A stretch of 64,000 bases of DNA from Theropithecus gelada (GCF_003255815.1 NC_037683.1:74175098-74239097), one strand, 5' to 3'; positions 21,966 to 34,389 are shown, counted from the first letter of the stretch. The notes: generated by a model not told the origin, from the letters alone. Numbers and translations are program-made.

Positions 21966-24555
21966 GCTGAAGCAGCAGGAAGAAGTAAATTCTGGTTCTT
22001 GGTTGTGGTCCTAAAGGAAAAAATGGAAATCAAGAGTCATTACAGAAAGAAATTAAGTTTTTACAACTTTGGAAGATAATGCACTTTTCCCAAAACAAAG
22101 CATTCTAATCCCTCAGCATGCTCAATAAAGATGATATCTTTCATATCTTATATTTATTCCTGATTCCATTAAGACAAATTTCAATAGCACCAAGAAATGT
22201 GTAATGGTTTACTGCCCTCATGTTTGTCCTGGATGGCAATCAGGAACTACCAATTTAGAATTCCACTTTCAGCAGATTAGCTTTTTAGCTAGAAAGTATA
22301 TCTGTGTGTATGTGTGTTTGTGTGTGTGTATGTGCGTGTGTGTGTTTATGTGTTTGCTTTCATTTATTCAGATCATTTCTAAATATTGCCATATGGTAAT
22401 TGAGTTGTAATGTTGCAGCCTCTTTGAAAGGAAGACAGAGTATGAAACGGGTCTCCAAACAATTCAGCCTAGCCAACGCGGGCCATAAAGGGGAAGGAAG
22501 AGGAGGGAAATATTCTATTTACCATCTTTCCCCTTGGAAAAAACTCGTTTCCGAGGAGGTCAGAATTCCACACTCCAGTGCCAGTCAGAATTAGAACAAT
22601 CTATTCGAATGTCCTTTATGAGCCCAGAACAACTGTCAAAGCTCTGTAGAAATTGAGTGGATCAGCAAGTATTTGGAATAAAACAGCTGTGCCTGGTGGT
22701 TGCTTTACTTGGTTAACACTGTTAATGGCTCAAATACATAAAACAGGAGAGCCTGGGAAACACCTTCCCGTCCTCACTGGCAAGGTTCCTTCAGCCCTCA
22801 CCCTTGAAGTGATTCTTTTCTCTCATGGGCTTGGCAGGGACATGAGCGTGTGTGTGTGTCTGTATGTGAGTGTGTTGGAGGCACACGTTCTCCTGTAGTG
22901 GGGTAGGGGGCAGGTGGGGAACTGTGCAGGTTTTCCTGCCCTTTCTCAGTTTTTATATTATTTCCCTATTCCTTCTCCACCCTGAAAACTCAGAGAAGCC
23001 TGTATGATGCCTTTTGTTTAGCAGAAAATACAGCCGGTAGAAGATAATACACATTTTTAAATCTTACTTTCTTTCTGATATATTCTTTATATCCCACAGT
23101 GGAGTCACCAAGTTCTCCAAAGACTGATTGACTTCAAAAGTTCCCATCAGCTTAAAACAAAACAAAACAAAACACAGAGCAGTCTTGATGCTTTTGATAT
23201 AGCAACCACAAGCAAGCAGCAAAGTCAATAATCCGAAAAACAACAGCTGGGGGCGAAGGAGGGGCAAAGAGGCTGGGGTAGGCCAGGGCTTATGTTCAGG
23301 GAAGATTTTTGAAAAGTCCCTTTGTATATACATACACCAATCATTCCGGGTGATAAAATGCTGTCTGCAATAAAAGGCATTCTCCCATGGCTTCTGCATG
23401 CTAATGACCTCCTGATCCACATTCTCTAGGCTCAGAAGGGGGTGTGGAAATGTCTCTCCAAAACCAGCTGATTCTTCTCAGTTGCTGCTAACAAATATTT
23501 TAGCTAGAAGACCAGATTAAATAGTAATTGTTAACTGGCACTGAAAGCCTTAATGTTACTTCCAGAAACAAACAGGAAAGCAGTGGTAAACTGCTCCTTG
23601 CTTAACAAGGCAGCCAACTCCACCTCCCTGAAAACTGGGGTCTCCAGAAGGACCCCTAGGACCTGGCAGTAGCCTTTAACTATTTCCTTCCCACAGCCCT
23701 TGGAACAGGCTTCAGTGATTTGAAGAGTATTTGATAAACATGCCTCTAGTTTGTCATTCCTACAAGGGCACCGAGGACCCAGAAAGCATTCATCCCCCAA
23801 GGGAAGTCATTTGGACAGGTGTCTGTCAATTTATATGGGAATACTCCACCAAAGGACATAAAAAGACTATGAATTAGAGTCATAGAAGTCATAGAAGCAG
23901 GGATCATCTTTTCTTCCTCTGACCAAATATATTTTTAGCAAAACTCACCATCTCCCCACTCACATTCAAATACATTGCAATCTGTAGCCTCTTGCTTTCT
24001 CTTTGAAATTAAAACAAAGCACGTTTAGGGAAGTGTATTTATTTGTGCCCAATTCTCTTTTTATATATTTGTTTCCCTTTCCTGCCTGTTTGCCTCCCCA
24101 ACTTTTTCTTGGACAATGTCCTTAGAGGGCAAGAGCATTGACTTTGTAGTACCCTCAAGTCAGGGGCTATGTACTTGCCAGGACCTGGCTAAGATCACTC
24201 CTGAGAAGGAGTCCTACTAGATCTGTTGTTTTACTTTAGTAAATAAAAAACATGAAATGATTATAGATTTAAAGAGGTACTAACATCAGTCTTAAAACAG
24301 GAGCACATTTTATATTCAGGATAAATACAACTGAACGAACTATTATCACAAGTCCTTCTCCTCTACCCACAGGCTCTGCAAATGGAACCATCACCTGCCA
24401 GGCTGCCCAAGTGATAAACTTGCTAGTCCTCCTCATTTTATCTTTCTCACTTGCCTCCTATTCAGTAGAATAGATTCTACCTCCTTAAAGTCACAATTGT
24501 GTTACTTCTGTGTCATCCCACACAGGTGAATTTATGCTTGCATAACAGTGCTACC
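21966..24555. other. Mostly unassigned DNA with TG repeats
   Basis: It holds an imperfect TG microsatellite (22300-22356), a shorter TG tract (22845-22880), and an AAAAC repeat (23153-23173). 23990-24180 resembles a decayed sense L2 3' end ('ctttttcttggacaatgtcc', 'ttagagggcaagagcattga'). Open frames of up to 118 codons (23064-23420, -) have no recognisable domain. Confidence 0.45.
22300..22356. repeat. Imperfect (TG)n microsatellite
   Basis: Alternating tg with ta, tt and gc interruptions over about 57 bp. The interruptions suggest it is relatively stable. Confidence 0.9.
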
Positions 24556-24655
24556 ATGTGTCATTGATAACTCTGTTCAAGTTATTGAGTATTTACTATG
24601 TGTTCAATGCTATATGGAAAGCTACAAAAAGTGGATAGTGCCTTTATCTTGTCAA
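24555..24655 (-). mobile_element. L2 3'-end fragment, antisense
   Basis: 'ttattgagtatttactatgt' followed by 'gttcaatgctatatggaaag' is a diverged antisense L2 terminus. It abuts the next MLT1 LTR. Confidence 0.5.
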
Positions 24656-24660
24656 ACTCA

Positions 24661-25038
24661 ATTTGTTTGCTGGGGCTACCATAACAAAGTGCCAAACTGG
24701 GTAACTTAAATAACAGCAGCTTATTTTCTCACCCTTCTGGAGGCTGGAAGTCCAAGATCAAGGTGTCAGCTGGGGTTCCTCTGAGGCCAGTCCCCTTGGC
24801 TTGTAAATGGCCTCCTCCATGGCTCTTCACATGGTCATTCCTCTGAGTGTGTATGTACCCTAATTTTCTTTTAAAAGGGCACCAGTCATATTGAATTAGG
24901 GCCCACCACAATGACCTCATTTAAGCAGAATTACTCCTTAAAGAACTCCATGTCAAATGAAGTCACATTCTGAAGTAACTAGGGGTTAGAACTTTAATAT
25001 ATGAATTTTGGAAGGAGAGACACAAATCGGCTGGTATT
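24661..25038 (-). mobile_element. MLT1-type LTR, antisense
   Basis: Landmarks on the plus strand: 'ctaccataacaaagtgccaa', 'acccttctggaggctggaag', 'ttaaaagggcaccagtcata', 'gggcccaccacaatgacctc', 'tatgaattttggaaggagag'. All occur in MLT1 antisense order. No internal region was seen. Confidence 0.82.
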
Positions 25039-25079
25039 AAGGCTCTTCGTGTTTATTATCTATTTTTTGGTCTCAGAAG

Positions 25080-25215
25080 TCTTCAAGAAAATTTCTGTGG
25101 ACCAGGACAGGTGTTAGTATTGACATGATGAGAAAAATGAAACCCAGAAAGACTGACTGATGCCCAAACACACCAGGCTGTTGCTAGTCCAGGCTCAGAC
25201 CTGACTTTCTCAAAC
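25080..25215 (-). mobile_element. MIR fragment, antisense (tentative)
   Basis: 'gatgagaaaaatgaaaccca' and 'gctagtccaggctcagacct' loosely match antisense MIR. Diverged, so tentative. Confidence 0.4.
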
Positions 25216-26000
25216 AATGCCATCTCTCTCCCACTGTGGAGTAAATTTCTGCTGCCATGATTACACTGTACAAAATTGCCTACGTTATCCTTTACTTTTC
25301 ACTTCAAATGCCTTCTATGTACCCCATTATTTTCCTTATTAATTCTAATTCTTGGGTGTTCCTCAGTATTTTTCAGTTAATTTTCTTTTTTCCATTTAAT
25401 GTACATGAACTCTTCCTACTTTCCCTCCTATCAAATTTCAAGTAGAGCATAAAGTCAGCATCGTTTTATCTGTTGTTCTGCTTCTGTGGTGTCATTGTTG
25501 GGGACAGCAGCTTATCATCATAGCGCGTTATCCACTGAAAAAGTCTACATCCTACATACATAATAAACTTGTAATCTAGCCCCCACATTAATCCTCCTGG
25601 CTCCAGGAGGAGGAGGAGGTGACATGCATTATGATTTCCATTTTCTGAATGGAGAAACAAACACAGAAATTTTAGCTAATTTATCTAAGGCAATGTTTCC
25701 AGCCAAGGTGTCTGTCTCTTTGGGAGTATCATCAGTTTATTCTTGGTATTTTATGATGGCCTAGATTTCTTCATTCTATTTCTCATTTTGTACAGGAATC
25801 TGGAGGTGAAAATGGCAGGGCTCTGGAGTAAACAGAGACTGGTGTGGGATGGACAGGTAACTGGAAAATAGCTGTCAAAAAACTCACCTAATAACTAAAA
25901 TCAATATAATAAGTGTTATAAATTATTGTGTGCTCACTCGAGTCAGATATTGTGCTGAACTCTATTTTCTTATCTGCCAACCCCTATAATACTAGAGCAT
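25216..26000. other. Unassigned DNA
   Basis: No repeat or gene recognised. A short GGA repeat lies near 25605-25619. Confidence 0.45.
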
Positions 26001-26004
26001 ACAA

Positions 26005-26320
26005 TTGTTATACCAGAATATAAGCTCCCTGCAGGCTAGGACCATCTGGTTTTATTTACCACTTTAGAGACTCCTCTGTTCTAGGTCATTATCAATAGCT
26101 TTACTTTGAACCTATTGTACAAAATGGGGAGTGGAATAAAGACACATGGGCCATGCTAAGTACCAAGAATAAAATCACAATGCCCCTGAGTAGACTGACT
26201 CTGGCTGGGGAATAATAATTGTAAAAATTACCTTAGATAAATCCCTTGTACTTCACGGTGTCTGACACATTATAAATGCTCGATAAATATTTGTCAACAG
26301 TATGAACAAGTGAATGAATG
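26005..26320 (+). mobile_element. L2 3'-end fragments, sense
   Basis: 'aagctccctgcaggctagga' followed by 'ccatctggttttatttacca' is the L2 3' motif. A second block at 26250-26310 ('ggtgtctgacacattataaa', 'gctcgataaatatttgtcaa') is the terminal L2 wording. They may be one copy with an insertion between them. Confidence 0.5.
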
Positions 26321-27190
26321 CCTACTTTGTGCAGGTGCAAAAGCAGTAAGACACTGCCCTTGCCAAGAAGCAGTAGTACATTGTTACAGGAGGTATAGAT
26401 GATTATTGGCCATAGGTACACTGGCAAGTCAACATTTAACTTAATATGTTCTAATTTCCATCTTAATTCTTTCTCATATGATGAGTAAAGAGCAAGATTA
26501 CAATGAAATTTTTTTTAAAAGTCAGACATGTAATTATTAGGGAAAGGTGATTATGACTGAATGTTATACTGGAAAGAAAAAACTTACTCATTAAGTCTGC
26601 TTTCTGCTCAGCCAAGAAATACTATTTTCCAAAGTAAGAACTAATCACTGATCCTTGCACAATTAGTTCTGCACCAGGAGTATGGGGACCGTTCAAGAGC
26701 CTCAGAAACATTTGCAAAACTTTCCAGTTTAATCTGTAACACCTCAGAAAGGACCATATCATAGCAGAGTTATGGAAGTCTGGAAGTGAGGTCTCCTTAC
26801 GGGATGTGGTAACTAGCGGATTACTGTTTGGCAATTTAAATGCAGTGAGGAGGAAGAATTTAAAATAGCCTGTGTGCATTGAGGAATAAACATCTCAAGA
26901 TGGAGTAACTATGTTGGAAACAAAGTCTAATGTTAAGCCAGTGTCTGTTTACTTTTTTCAACAAGATTCTCAAATTCAAGGTAATATACAAAACATTTAA
27001 TAATTCGTACAGCACAGGCACTGAGCTATCAAAACTGACTCTGCGCATGTACAAAACAACAAAATAGTCAACACATTGACTGAATATCCAACCTGCTCCC
27101 AGCAACTCTTCTTAATTTGATTTCTGGGCTTATCTCTTATCTCCCTAGGTGACTTGGTGACATCAGACAGCCTCTCCTACTGTGATGAGT
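26321..27190. other. Unassigned DNA
   Basis: Minus-strand frames of 85 codons (26622-26879) and 81 codons (26860-27105) lack recognisable domains. No repeat named. Confidence 0.45.
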
Positions 27191-27194
27191 GCAA

Positions 27195-27320
27195 ACCTCT
27201 GCCCTGGGAGTCAGAGAATCTAGGTTTCGGTCTTAGCTCTACGAGTTTTATGACCTTAGGGAAATTGTTTCATTGTTCTGTGCTCAACTTGCTTCTTTGG
27301 GAAAACAAGGAGATTAGGAG
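27195..27320 (+). mobile_element. MIR fragment, sense
   Basis: 'gggagtcagagaatctaggt', 'ttttatgaccttagggaaat' and 'gtttcattgttctgtgctca' follow MIR order with heavy divergence. Confidence 0.5.
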
Positions 27321-27325
27321 ATTGG

Positions 27326-27500
27326 GCTGACATTTTTCAACGTGAGTGCTATGGACATTGGCAGTCAAGGAACAGTTGTTTATGATGTAAGTCTGTCCGG
27401 CACATGGCAGGGTATTTAGTACCCATGGCCTCTGGGCACTAAATGCCAGTAGCACTCCCCAGTGATTGTGACAACCCAAAATGTTCCGTGAATTTCTACT
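27326..27500 (-). mobile_element. MER20-like hAT-Charlie element
   Basis: 'ctatggacattggcagtcaa', 'gcagggtatttagtacccat', 'ctaaatgccagtagcactcc' and 'tgattgtgacaacccaaaat' keep the order of the complement of MER20, a short non-autonomous hAT-Charlie element. A second copy in the same orientation is at 28519-28724. Confidence 0.65.
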
Positions 27501-28510
27501 GTTTTGAAACAAATGGACTAGACAATCTCTAAGGGCCTTTCCGCTGTTAACCTTTTAATATTTCTTGCATATCCAGTGAACAGTTCTATATAAGTAAAGC
27601 CTGTTTTGCACTGGGTATTTTTTTTCTCTACAATGACAAGCTTACTATAATATTCCAGGTCAAACATTTCTGAACAGCTCCCTGACTTAGATAGCCAGGA
27701 AAACTTGCCATCTAGGTAGATGAAAAAAGAATCAGCAACCCCATTAGGCCAGCAGTCCAGCAAATTAGCAATTCTCAACTTTTCAGAGGTGCATCGGCAG
27801 GATCTAGTTATGAGAAACAGATACCTGATTTCGTATTTGAAGTAGAATGAGATTCAATATGGGGAACTAGGTCCTTTCAAAATTTTAGAAGGTTTGAAGG
27901 AACAGGTTCTAGGCCGAGCCTCCAGAAATGACTCCTAGAAAAATATTCAATGATTCATCAAGGGAACCGGTATCTCCACCTCTAACAGGGAAGTAGGGAA
28001 TAAGAAGGCTGCTTCTGGGACTGTGGTCTTCACGAACGTACTCTTGCAATGGTGACCTAAGATTACAACACCATGGCCTTCACTGCCACTGCCACCATAC
28101 TGCCTCTTACCACCCACGATGCTCTTGAGCAGTCCCTGGAAAGGTAATATTGAAAACCCAATGTTATGCCTGCAGAAAACAACCAAAACAGCAGAAATAT
28201 GGTCCCTGCCTCACTTCAGCTTTATAAACCTAAAGCATATACTTGGAAGAACTGAATTTATATCCATTACAATAACTATAAATAGTTTCTAGCCATCAAG
28301 TTTCTACAGTGCAGGAAGGGACAAGAGAAGAAGCTTGATATTAAATATCAATCTATCATATCTACCATGGAGGGCATGAAGCTGTCACCATCTGAAGAAA
28401 GCAATGACTCTCCACAGAAAAAAAAAGTATATGCTAAATATATGTAAGTTTGCATATGTTTTCCTGGTATGTATAGATGTCCCAAAATCCACAGTGGACC
28501 CTAAGAACAC
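27501..28510. other. Unassigned DNA
   Basis: No repeat or gene recognised. Minus-strand frames of 86 codons (27518-27778) and 79 codons (27947-28186) show no domain. Confidence 0.45.
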
Positions 28511-28518
28511 TTACGTTA

Positions 28519-28724
28519 GAGCAGAGTTTCTGAACCTTGACATAATTGACACTGGAGGTTGTATAATTCTTTGCTGTGGGAAGCAATTCTATGCACTGCA
28601 AGGTGTTTAGCTGCATCCTTAGCTCTTCCCACTACATGCCAGAAGTACCCTCCCACTTTAGTTGTTACAGTCAAAAACGTTTTGCAAACATGGCCAAGTG
28701 TCCCATTGACAGCAGGGGGAAAAA
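28519..28724 (-). mobile_element. MER20-like hAT-Charlie element
   Basis: 'gcagagtttctgaaccttga', 'taattctttgctgtgggaag', 'aaggtgtttagctgcatcct', 'atgccagaagtaccctccca' and 'catggccaagtgtcccattg' match complemented MER20 almost end to end. MER20 copies act as enhancers in some placental tissues (known for the family), but nothing here shows activity. Confidence 0.8.
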
Positions 28725-28759
28725 AGACCAAAACAACCAAACAAAAAGCCCTTAAGTCT

Positions 28760-29039
28760 GGCCAGGCTTGGTGGCTCAAGCCTGTAACCCCAATACTTTG
28801 GGAGGCTGAGGCGGGCGGATCACCCAAGGTCAGGAGTTCAAGACCAGCCTGGCCAACATGGTGAAAACCCATCTCTACTAAAAATACAAAAAAAAATTAG
28901 CCAGGCATGGTGACACGCAACTGTAATCCCAGCTACTCAGGAGACTGTGGCAGGAGAATCACTTGAATCTGGGAAGTGGAGGTTGCAGTGAGCCCAGATT
29001 GTGCCACTGCACCCCAGTCTAGGTGACAGAGCAAGACTC

Positions 29040-29086
<47 letters not shown>
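28760..29086 (+). mobile_element. AluS with 42-A tail
   Basis: A full dimeric Alu of S type ('gttcaagaccagcctggcca', 'gagaatcacttgaatctggg'). The tail is 42 uninterrupted A (29045-29086). The flanks 'ttaagtct' (before) and 'ttaggtct' (after, near 29092-29099) may be a worn target-site duplication. Frames overlapping it at 28516-28872 are Alu and MER20 shadows. Confidence 0.93.
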
Positions 29087-29088
<2 letters not shown>

Positions 29089-29321
29089 ACGTTAGGTCTT
29101 ATTTATCTGTAAAGGATCAGTATGAACATAAAACTTTTTGAAGAGAAAGACTTGATCGACAGAGTTATGTATACAAACATCATGAACTACAATAGGTAAA
29201 ATTATTGAAGAAATATGTACATAACAAGACCATGGACAACAGTTTCAAAAATGGATTCAGAAAGGGGACTTAATATTGTAATTAAACAAACAGAACATGG
29301 CATTTAGACTCAGAAGACCTG

Positions 29322-29765
29322 TGTAGTGGTTAATTTTATGTATCAACTTAACTGGGCCATAGGATACCCAGATATCTAGACAAATAGAATTGTGGGTATG
29401 TCTGTCAGGGTTTTTCTGAATGAGATCAACTTTTGAATCAGTAGACTCAATAAAGCAGATTGCTCTTTCTAATGGGCTTCAATCAATCAACTGAAGACCA
29501 AAAGAGAACAAAACGGTTTTGTCAGAGGAAATTCTCACTGCCTGGCTGTTGGGCTGAGATACTGGTTTTTTTCTGGACTTTAGAACTTGGACTAAAACAT
29601 TGGCTTTTCCTGGATCACAAGCCTGCTGGAACTTTCATTATCAGCTCTCCTGGTTCTCAGGCCTTTGGATTCAGACGGGAACTAAATATTGGCTCTCCTG
29701 GATCTCCAGCTTGCCAATTGCAAATCCTGATACTTGTCAGTCTCTATAACCATGTGACTCAATTT
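29322..29765 (+). mobile_element. MLT2 (HERV-L) LTR, 5' part
   Basis: It starts 'tgtagtggttaattttatgt' and continues with 'caacttaactgggccatagg', 'tgggtatgtctgtcagggtt', 'atcaatcaactgaagaccaa' and several 'ctcctggttctcaggccttt'-type repeats. This is the MLT2 LTR order. It breaks at 29765, where antisense LINE-1 begins, and resumes at 35486. The 154-codon plus-strand frame at 29460-29924 crosses the LTR/LINE-1 join and is not a gene. Confidence 0.85.
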
Positions 29766-30179
29766 TTTCTTTCGTTTGTTTTTTTAAGTTCCGGGACACA
29801 TGTGCAGAACATGCAGGTTTTTCACAAAGGTATATGTGTGCCTTGGCAGTTTGCTGCACCTATTAACCCATCCTCTAAGTTCCCTTACCTATCCCTCCAC
29901 CCGTTAACAGGGCCTGGTGTGTGATGTTCCCCTCCCTGTGCCCATATGTTCTCATTGTTCATATCCCACTTATGAGTAAGAACATTCAGTGTTTGATTTT
30001 CTGTTCCCGTGTTACTTTACTGAGGATGATGGATTGCAGCTTCATCCATGTCCCTGCAAAAAAACATGATCTCATGCCCTTTATGGCTGCGTAGTATTTC
30101 ATGGTATATATGTACCACATTTTCTTTATCCAGTCTATATCATTGATGGGCATTTGGATTGGTTCCATGTCTTCGCTAT

Positions 30180-33100
30180 TGTAAATAGTGCTGCTGTAGA
30201 CATATATGCATGTGTCTTTCTAAAGATTTATATTCCTTTCGGTATGTACCCAGTAATGGAATTGCTGGGTCAAATGGTATTTCTGGTTCTAGATCTTTGA
30301 GGAATCGCCACACTGTCTTTCACAATCATTGAACTAGTTTACATTCCCACCAATGGGGTAAAAGCATTCCTATTTCTCCACAGCCTCGCCACTATCTATT
30401 AGTTTCTTGACTTTTTAAAAATTGCCATTCTGACCGGCATGAGATGGTATCTTACTGTGGTTTATCTTTGCATTTTTCTAATAATCCACGATGTTGAGTT
30501 TTCACATGTTTTTGGCCACATAAATGTCTTCTTTGGAGAAGTGTCTGTCATATCCTTTGCCCACTTTTTGATGGGGTTGTTTTTCTCTTGTAAATTTAAG
30601 TTCCTTGTAGATTCTGAATATTAGACCTTTGTCAGATGGGTAGATTGCAAAAGTTTTCTCATTCTGTAGGTTGTCTGTTCATTCTAATGATAGTATCTTT
30701 TGCTGTGCAGAAGTTCTTTAATTAGATTCCATTTATCAACTTTTGCTTTTGTTGCAATTGCTTTTGATGGTTTTGTCATGAAATCTTTTCCCATGCCTAT
30801 GTCCCGAATTGTATTGTCTAGGTTTTCTTCTAGGGTTTTTATGGTTTGGGGTTTTACATTTAAGTCTTTAATCCATCTTGAGTTAATAATATTTGTATAA
30901 GGTATAAGGAAGGGGTCCAGTTTCACTTTTGTGCATGTGGCTAGCCAGTTTTCCCAGCACCATTTATTGAATAGGAGATCCTTTCCCTATTGCTCTTTTT
31001 TGTCAGGTTTGTCAAAGATCAGATGGTTGTAGATGAGTGGTGTCATTTCTGAGGTGTCTGTTCTGTTCCATTGGTCTACATGTTTGTTTTGGTACCAGTA
31101 TAATGCTGCTTTGCTTGCTGTAGCCTTGTAGTATAGTTTGAAGTCAGGCAGCGTGATGCCTCCAGCTTTGTGTGTTTTTTGTTTGTTTCATTTTGTTTTG
31201 CTTAAGATTATCTTGGCTATACAGTGTCTTCTGTGATTCCATATGAAATTTAAAGTAGTTTTTGCTAATTCTGTGAAGAATGTCAGTAGTAGTTTGATGC
31301 AAATAGCACTGAATCTTTACACTATTTTGGGCAATATGGCCATTTTCACAACATTGATTCTTGCTATCCACGAGGATGGAATTTTTTTCCTTTTGTGTTC
31401 TCTCTTGTTTCCTTGAGCAGTGGTTTGTAGTCCTTCTTGAAGAGGTCCTTCACTTCCCTTGATAACTGTATTCCTATTTTATTCTCTTTGTAACAATTGT
31501 GAATGGGAGTTTATTCATGATTTGGCTCTCTGCTTGTCTATTGTTGGTGTAAAGGAATGCTTGTGATTTTTGCACATTGATTCTGTATCCTGAGACTTTG
31601 CTGAAGTTGCTTATCAGCTTAAGAAGTTTTAGGTATGAGATGTTGGGGTTTTCTCAATACAAAGTCATGTCATCTGCAAATAGAGACAATTTGACTTTCT
31701 CTCTTCCTATTTGAATATCTTTATTTCTTTCTCTTGCCTAATTGCCCTGGCCAGAACCTCCAACACTATGTTGAATAGGAGTGGTGAAAGAGGGCATCCT
31801 TGTCTTGTAGCAGTTTTCAAAGGGAATGCTTCTAGCTTTTGCCCATTGTGGGTTTGTCATAAATAGCTCTTGTTAGTTTGAGATATGTTCCATCAATACC
31901 TAGTTTACTGAGTTTTTAACATGGAGAGATGTTGAATTTTATCAAAGACCTTTTCTGCATCTATTGAGATAGTCATGTGGTTTTGTCATTGGTTCTGCTT
32001 ATGTGATAGATTACATTTACTGATTTGCGTATGTTGAACCAGCCTTGCTTCCAGGGATGAAGTCAACTTGATCATGGTAGATAAGTTTTTTGACGTGCTG
32101 TTGGATTTGGTTTGCCAGTATTTTATTGAGGGTTTTCACATCAGTGTTCATCAGGGATATTGGCCCAAAATTTTTTTTTGTCTCTGCCCATTTTTGATAT
32201 CAGGATGATGATGGCTTCGTAAAATGAGTTAGGAAGGAGTCCCTCATTTTCAATTGCTTCAAATAATTTCAGGAGGAATGATACCAGCTCCTCCTTGTAT
32301 TTCTGGTAGAAGTTGGCTGTGAATCTGTCTGGTCCTTGGCTTTTCTTGGTTGGTAGGCTATTAATTACTGCCTCAATTTCAGAACTTGTTATTGGTCTTT
32401 TCAGGGATTTGACTTCTTCCTGGTTTAGTCTTGGGAGAGTTTATGTGTTCAGGAATTTATTCATTTCTTCTAGATTTTCTAGATTATTTGCATAGAGGTG
32501 TTTATAGTGTTCTCTGATGATAGTTTGTATTTCTGTGGGGTCAGCTGTGATATCCCTTTTATCATTTTTTATTGTATCTATTTGATTCTTTTATCTTGTT
32601 AGTCTAGCTGGTGGCCTGTTAATTTTTTTCAATAAACTAGTTCCTAGATTCATTGATTTTTTGGAGGGTTTTTTGTGTCTCTATCTCCTTCAATTCTGTT
32701 CTTAGTTATTTCTCATCTTCTGCCAGCTTTTGCATTAGTTTGCTCTTGCTTTTCTAGCTGTTTTGATTGTGATGTTAGGGTGTCAGTTTGAGATCTTTCT
32801 AGTTTCTCATGTGGACATTTTAGTGCTATAAATTTCCCTCTTAATACTGCTTTAGCTGTGTCCTAGAGATTCTGGTACAATGTCTCTTTGTTCTTATTGG
32901 TTTCAGAGAACTTATTGATTTCTGCCTTAATTTCATTATTTACCCAGGAATCATTCAGGAGCAGGTTGGTCAATGTCCATGTAATTGTGTGGTTTGAGTT
33001 AGTGTCTTAATTCCGAGTTCTAATTTGATTGCACTGTGGTCTGAGAGACTGTTATGATTTCAGTTTTTTGCATTTGCTGAGGAGTGTTTTACTTCCAATT

Positions 33101-33485
33101 ATGCGGTCGATTTTAGAATAAGTGCCATGTGGCACTAAGAAGAATGTATATTTTGGTGATTTGGGGCAGAGGGTTCTGTAGCTGTCTATTAGTTCCACTT
33201 GATCCAAAGCTGAGTTCAAGTCCTGAACATCCTATTAATTTTTTGTCTCATTGATCTAATATTGACGTTGGGGTGTTAAAGTCTCCCACTATTATTGTGT
33301 GGGAGTCTAAGTCTCTTTGTATGTCTCTAAGAACTTGTTTTATGAATCCACGTGCTCCTGTATTGGGTGCATATATATTTAGGATAGTTAGTTCTTCTTG
33401 TTGAATTGATCCCTTTACTATTATGTAAGCCCTTCTTTGTCTTTTTTGATCTGTGTTGATTTAAATTCCATTTTGTCAGAGATTG
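30180..33485 (-). pseudogene. LINE-1 ORF2 remnant of L1-B
   Basis: Complemented ORF2 covers most of the endonuclease, the reverse transcriptase and the C-terminal region. Recognisable minus-strand peptides include 'MKLDPFLIPYTNIINSRWIK' (30684-30926) and 'NYFKFHMESQKTLYSQ' (31144-31371). No frame is longer than about 80 codons because of stops and indels. The first part of the endonuclease, including the start codon, is lost in the internal deletion at 33485-33535, so initiation at the normal site is impossible. The related remnant in L1-A is in opposite orientation 20 kb away. Confidence 0.88.
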
Positions 33486-33814
33486 CAACCGCCCTGTTTT
33501 TTTTCTTCTTCTTCTTTTTTTTTTTTTCCTCCACTTTCTCCTGAGAGGTCCATCGTTTGCCTGATGGGCTTCCCATTGTAGGTGACTTGGCCTTTCATTC
33601 TCACTGCCCTTAACATTTTTTCCTTCATTTCGACCTTGGATAATCTGATGATTATGTTTCTTGGGGTTGATCTTCTCGTGGAGTATCTTAGTGGTGTTCC
33701 CTGTATTTCCTGAATTTGAATGTTGGCCTGTCTTGCTAGATTGAGGAAGTTCTCCTGAAGTACATTTTCCCGCTTGTTTCCATTCTTCTCATCTCCTTCA
33801 TGTACTCTAATCAA
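33476..33814 (-). pseudogene. LINE-1 ORF1 fragment with a K/E-rich tail
   Basis: ORF1p is the RNA-binding trimeric chaperone of LINE-1 ribonucleoproteins. This 112-codon minus-strand frame carries the RRM/CTD-type stretch ('FLNLARQANIQIQEIQGTPL', 'STPRNIIIRLSKVEMKEKML'). It then runs into 'GGKKKKEEEEKKQGGC', encoded by the polypyrimidine tract at the deletion junction (33496-33530), and ends in ORF2-derived sequence. The N-terminal coiled-coil is in other frames further right (34.0-34.4 kb). The methionine start is internal, so this is a chance chimera left by a deletion and not a gene. Confidence 0.8.
33496..33530. repeat. Polypyrimidine tract at the L1-B deletion junction
   Basis: A run of t and ctt units joins ORF2 sequence ending near 33495 to ORF1 sequence starting near 33535. 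Intact LINE-1 has about 0.6 kb of ORF2 start, intergenic spacer and ORF1 end here. The tract is not part of LINE-1. Confidence 0.75.
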
Positions 33815-34389
33815 TTATAGGTTCGGTCTTTTTATGAAGTCCCATATTTCTTGGAGGCTTTGTTCATTTCTTTTATTCTTTTTCCTCTAATCTTGTCTGC
33901 ATGTCTTATTTCAGCAAGATGGTCTTCAAATTCTGATATTCTTTCTTCCGCTTGGTGGATTTGGCTATTGATACTTGCATATACTTAACGAAGTTCTTGT
34001 GTTGTGTTTTTCAGCCCCAACAGGTCATTTATGTTCCTCTCCAAACTGGTTATTCTACTTAGCAGCTCCTCTAACCTTTTATCAAGGTCTTAGGATCTTT
34101 GCATTGGGTTAGAGCATGCTCCTTTAGCTCAGCGGAGTTTTTTATTACCCACCTTTTGAAGCTTACTTCTGTCAATTCATCCATCTCATCCTCCGTACAG
34201 TTCTGTGTCCTTGCTGGAGAGGCGTTGCAATCATTTGCAGGGGAAGAGGCACTCTGACCTTTTGGGTTTTCAGCGATTTTTTCACTGATTCATTCTCATC
34301 TTGAGTATTGTCTCTTTTCAATCTTTGAGGCTGCTGACCCTTGGACAGAATTTTTGTGGGGACGTTTTTTGTTGTTGATGCTGTTGTTG

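Noticed and set aside
22300..22356. TG tract as a regulatory Z-DNA element
   Set aside because: Interrupted and ordinary in size. No promoter or exon nearby supports a role.
29460..29924. 154-codon plus-strand open frame
   Set aside because: It crosses from the MLT2 LTR into antisense L1-B 3'UTR, so it is a chance fusion.
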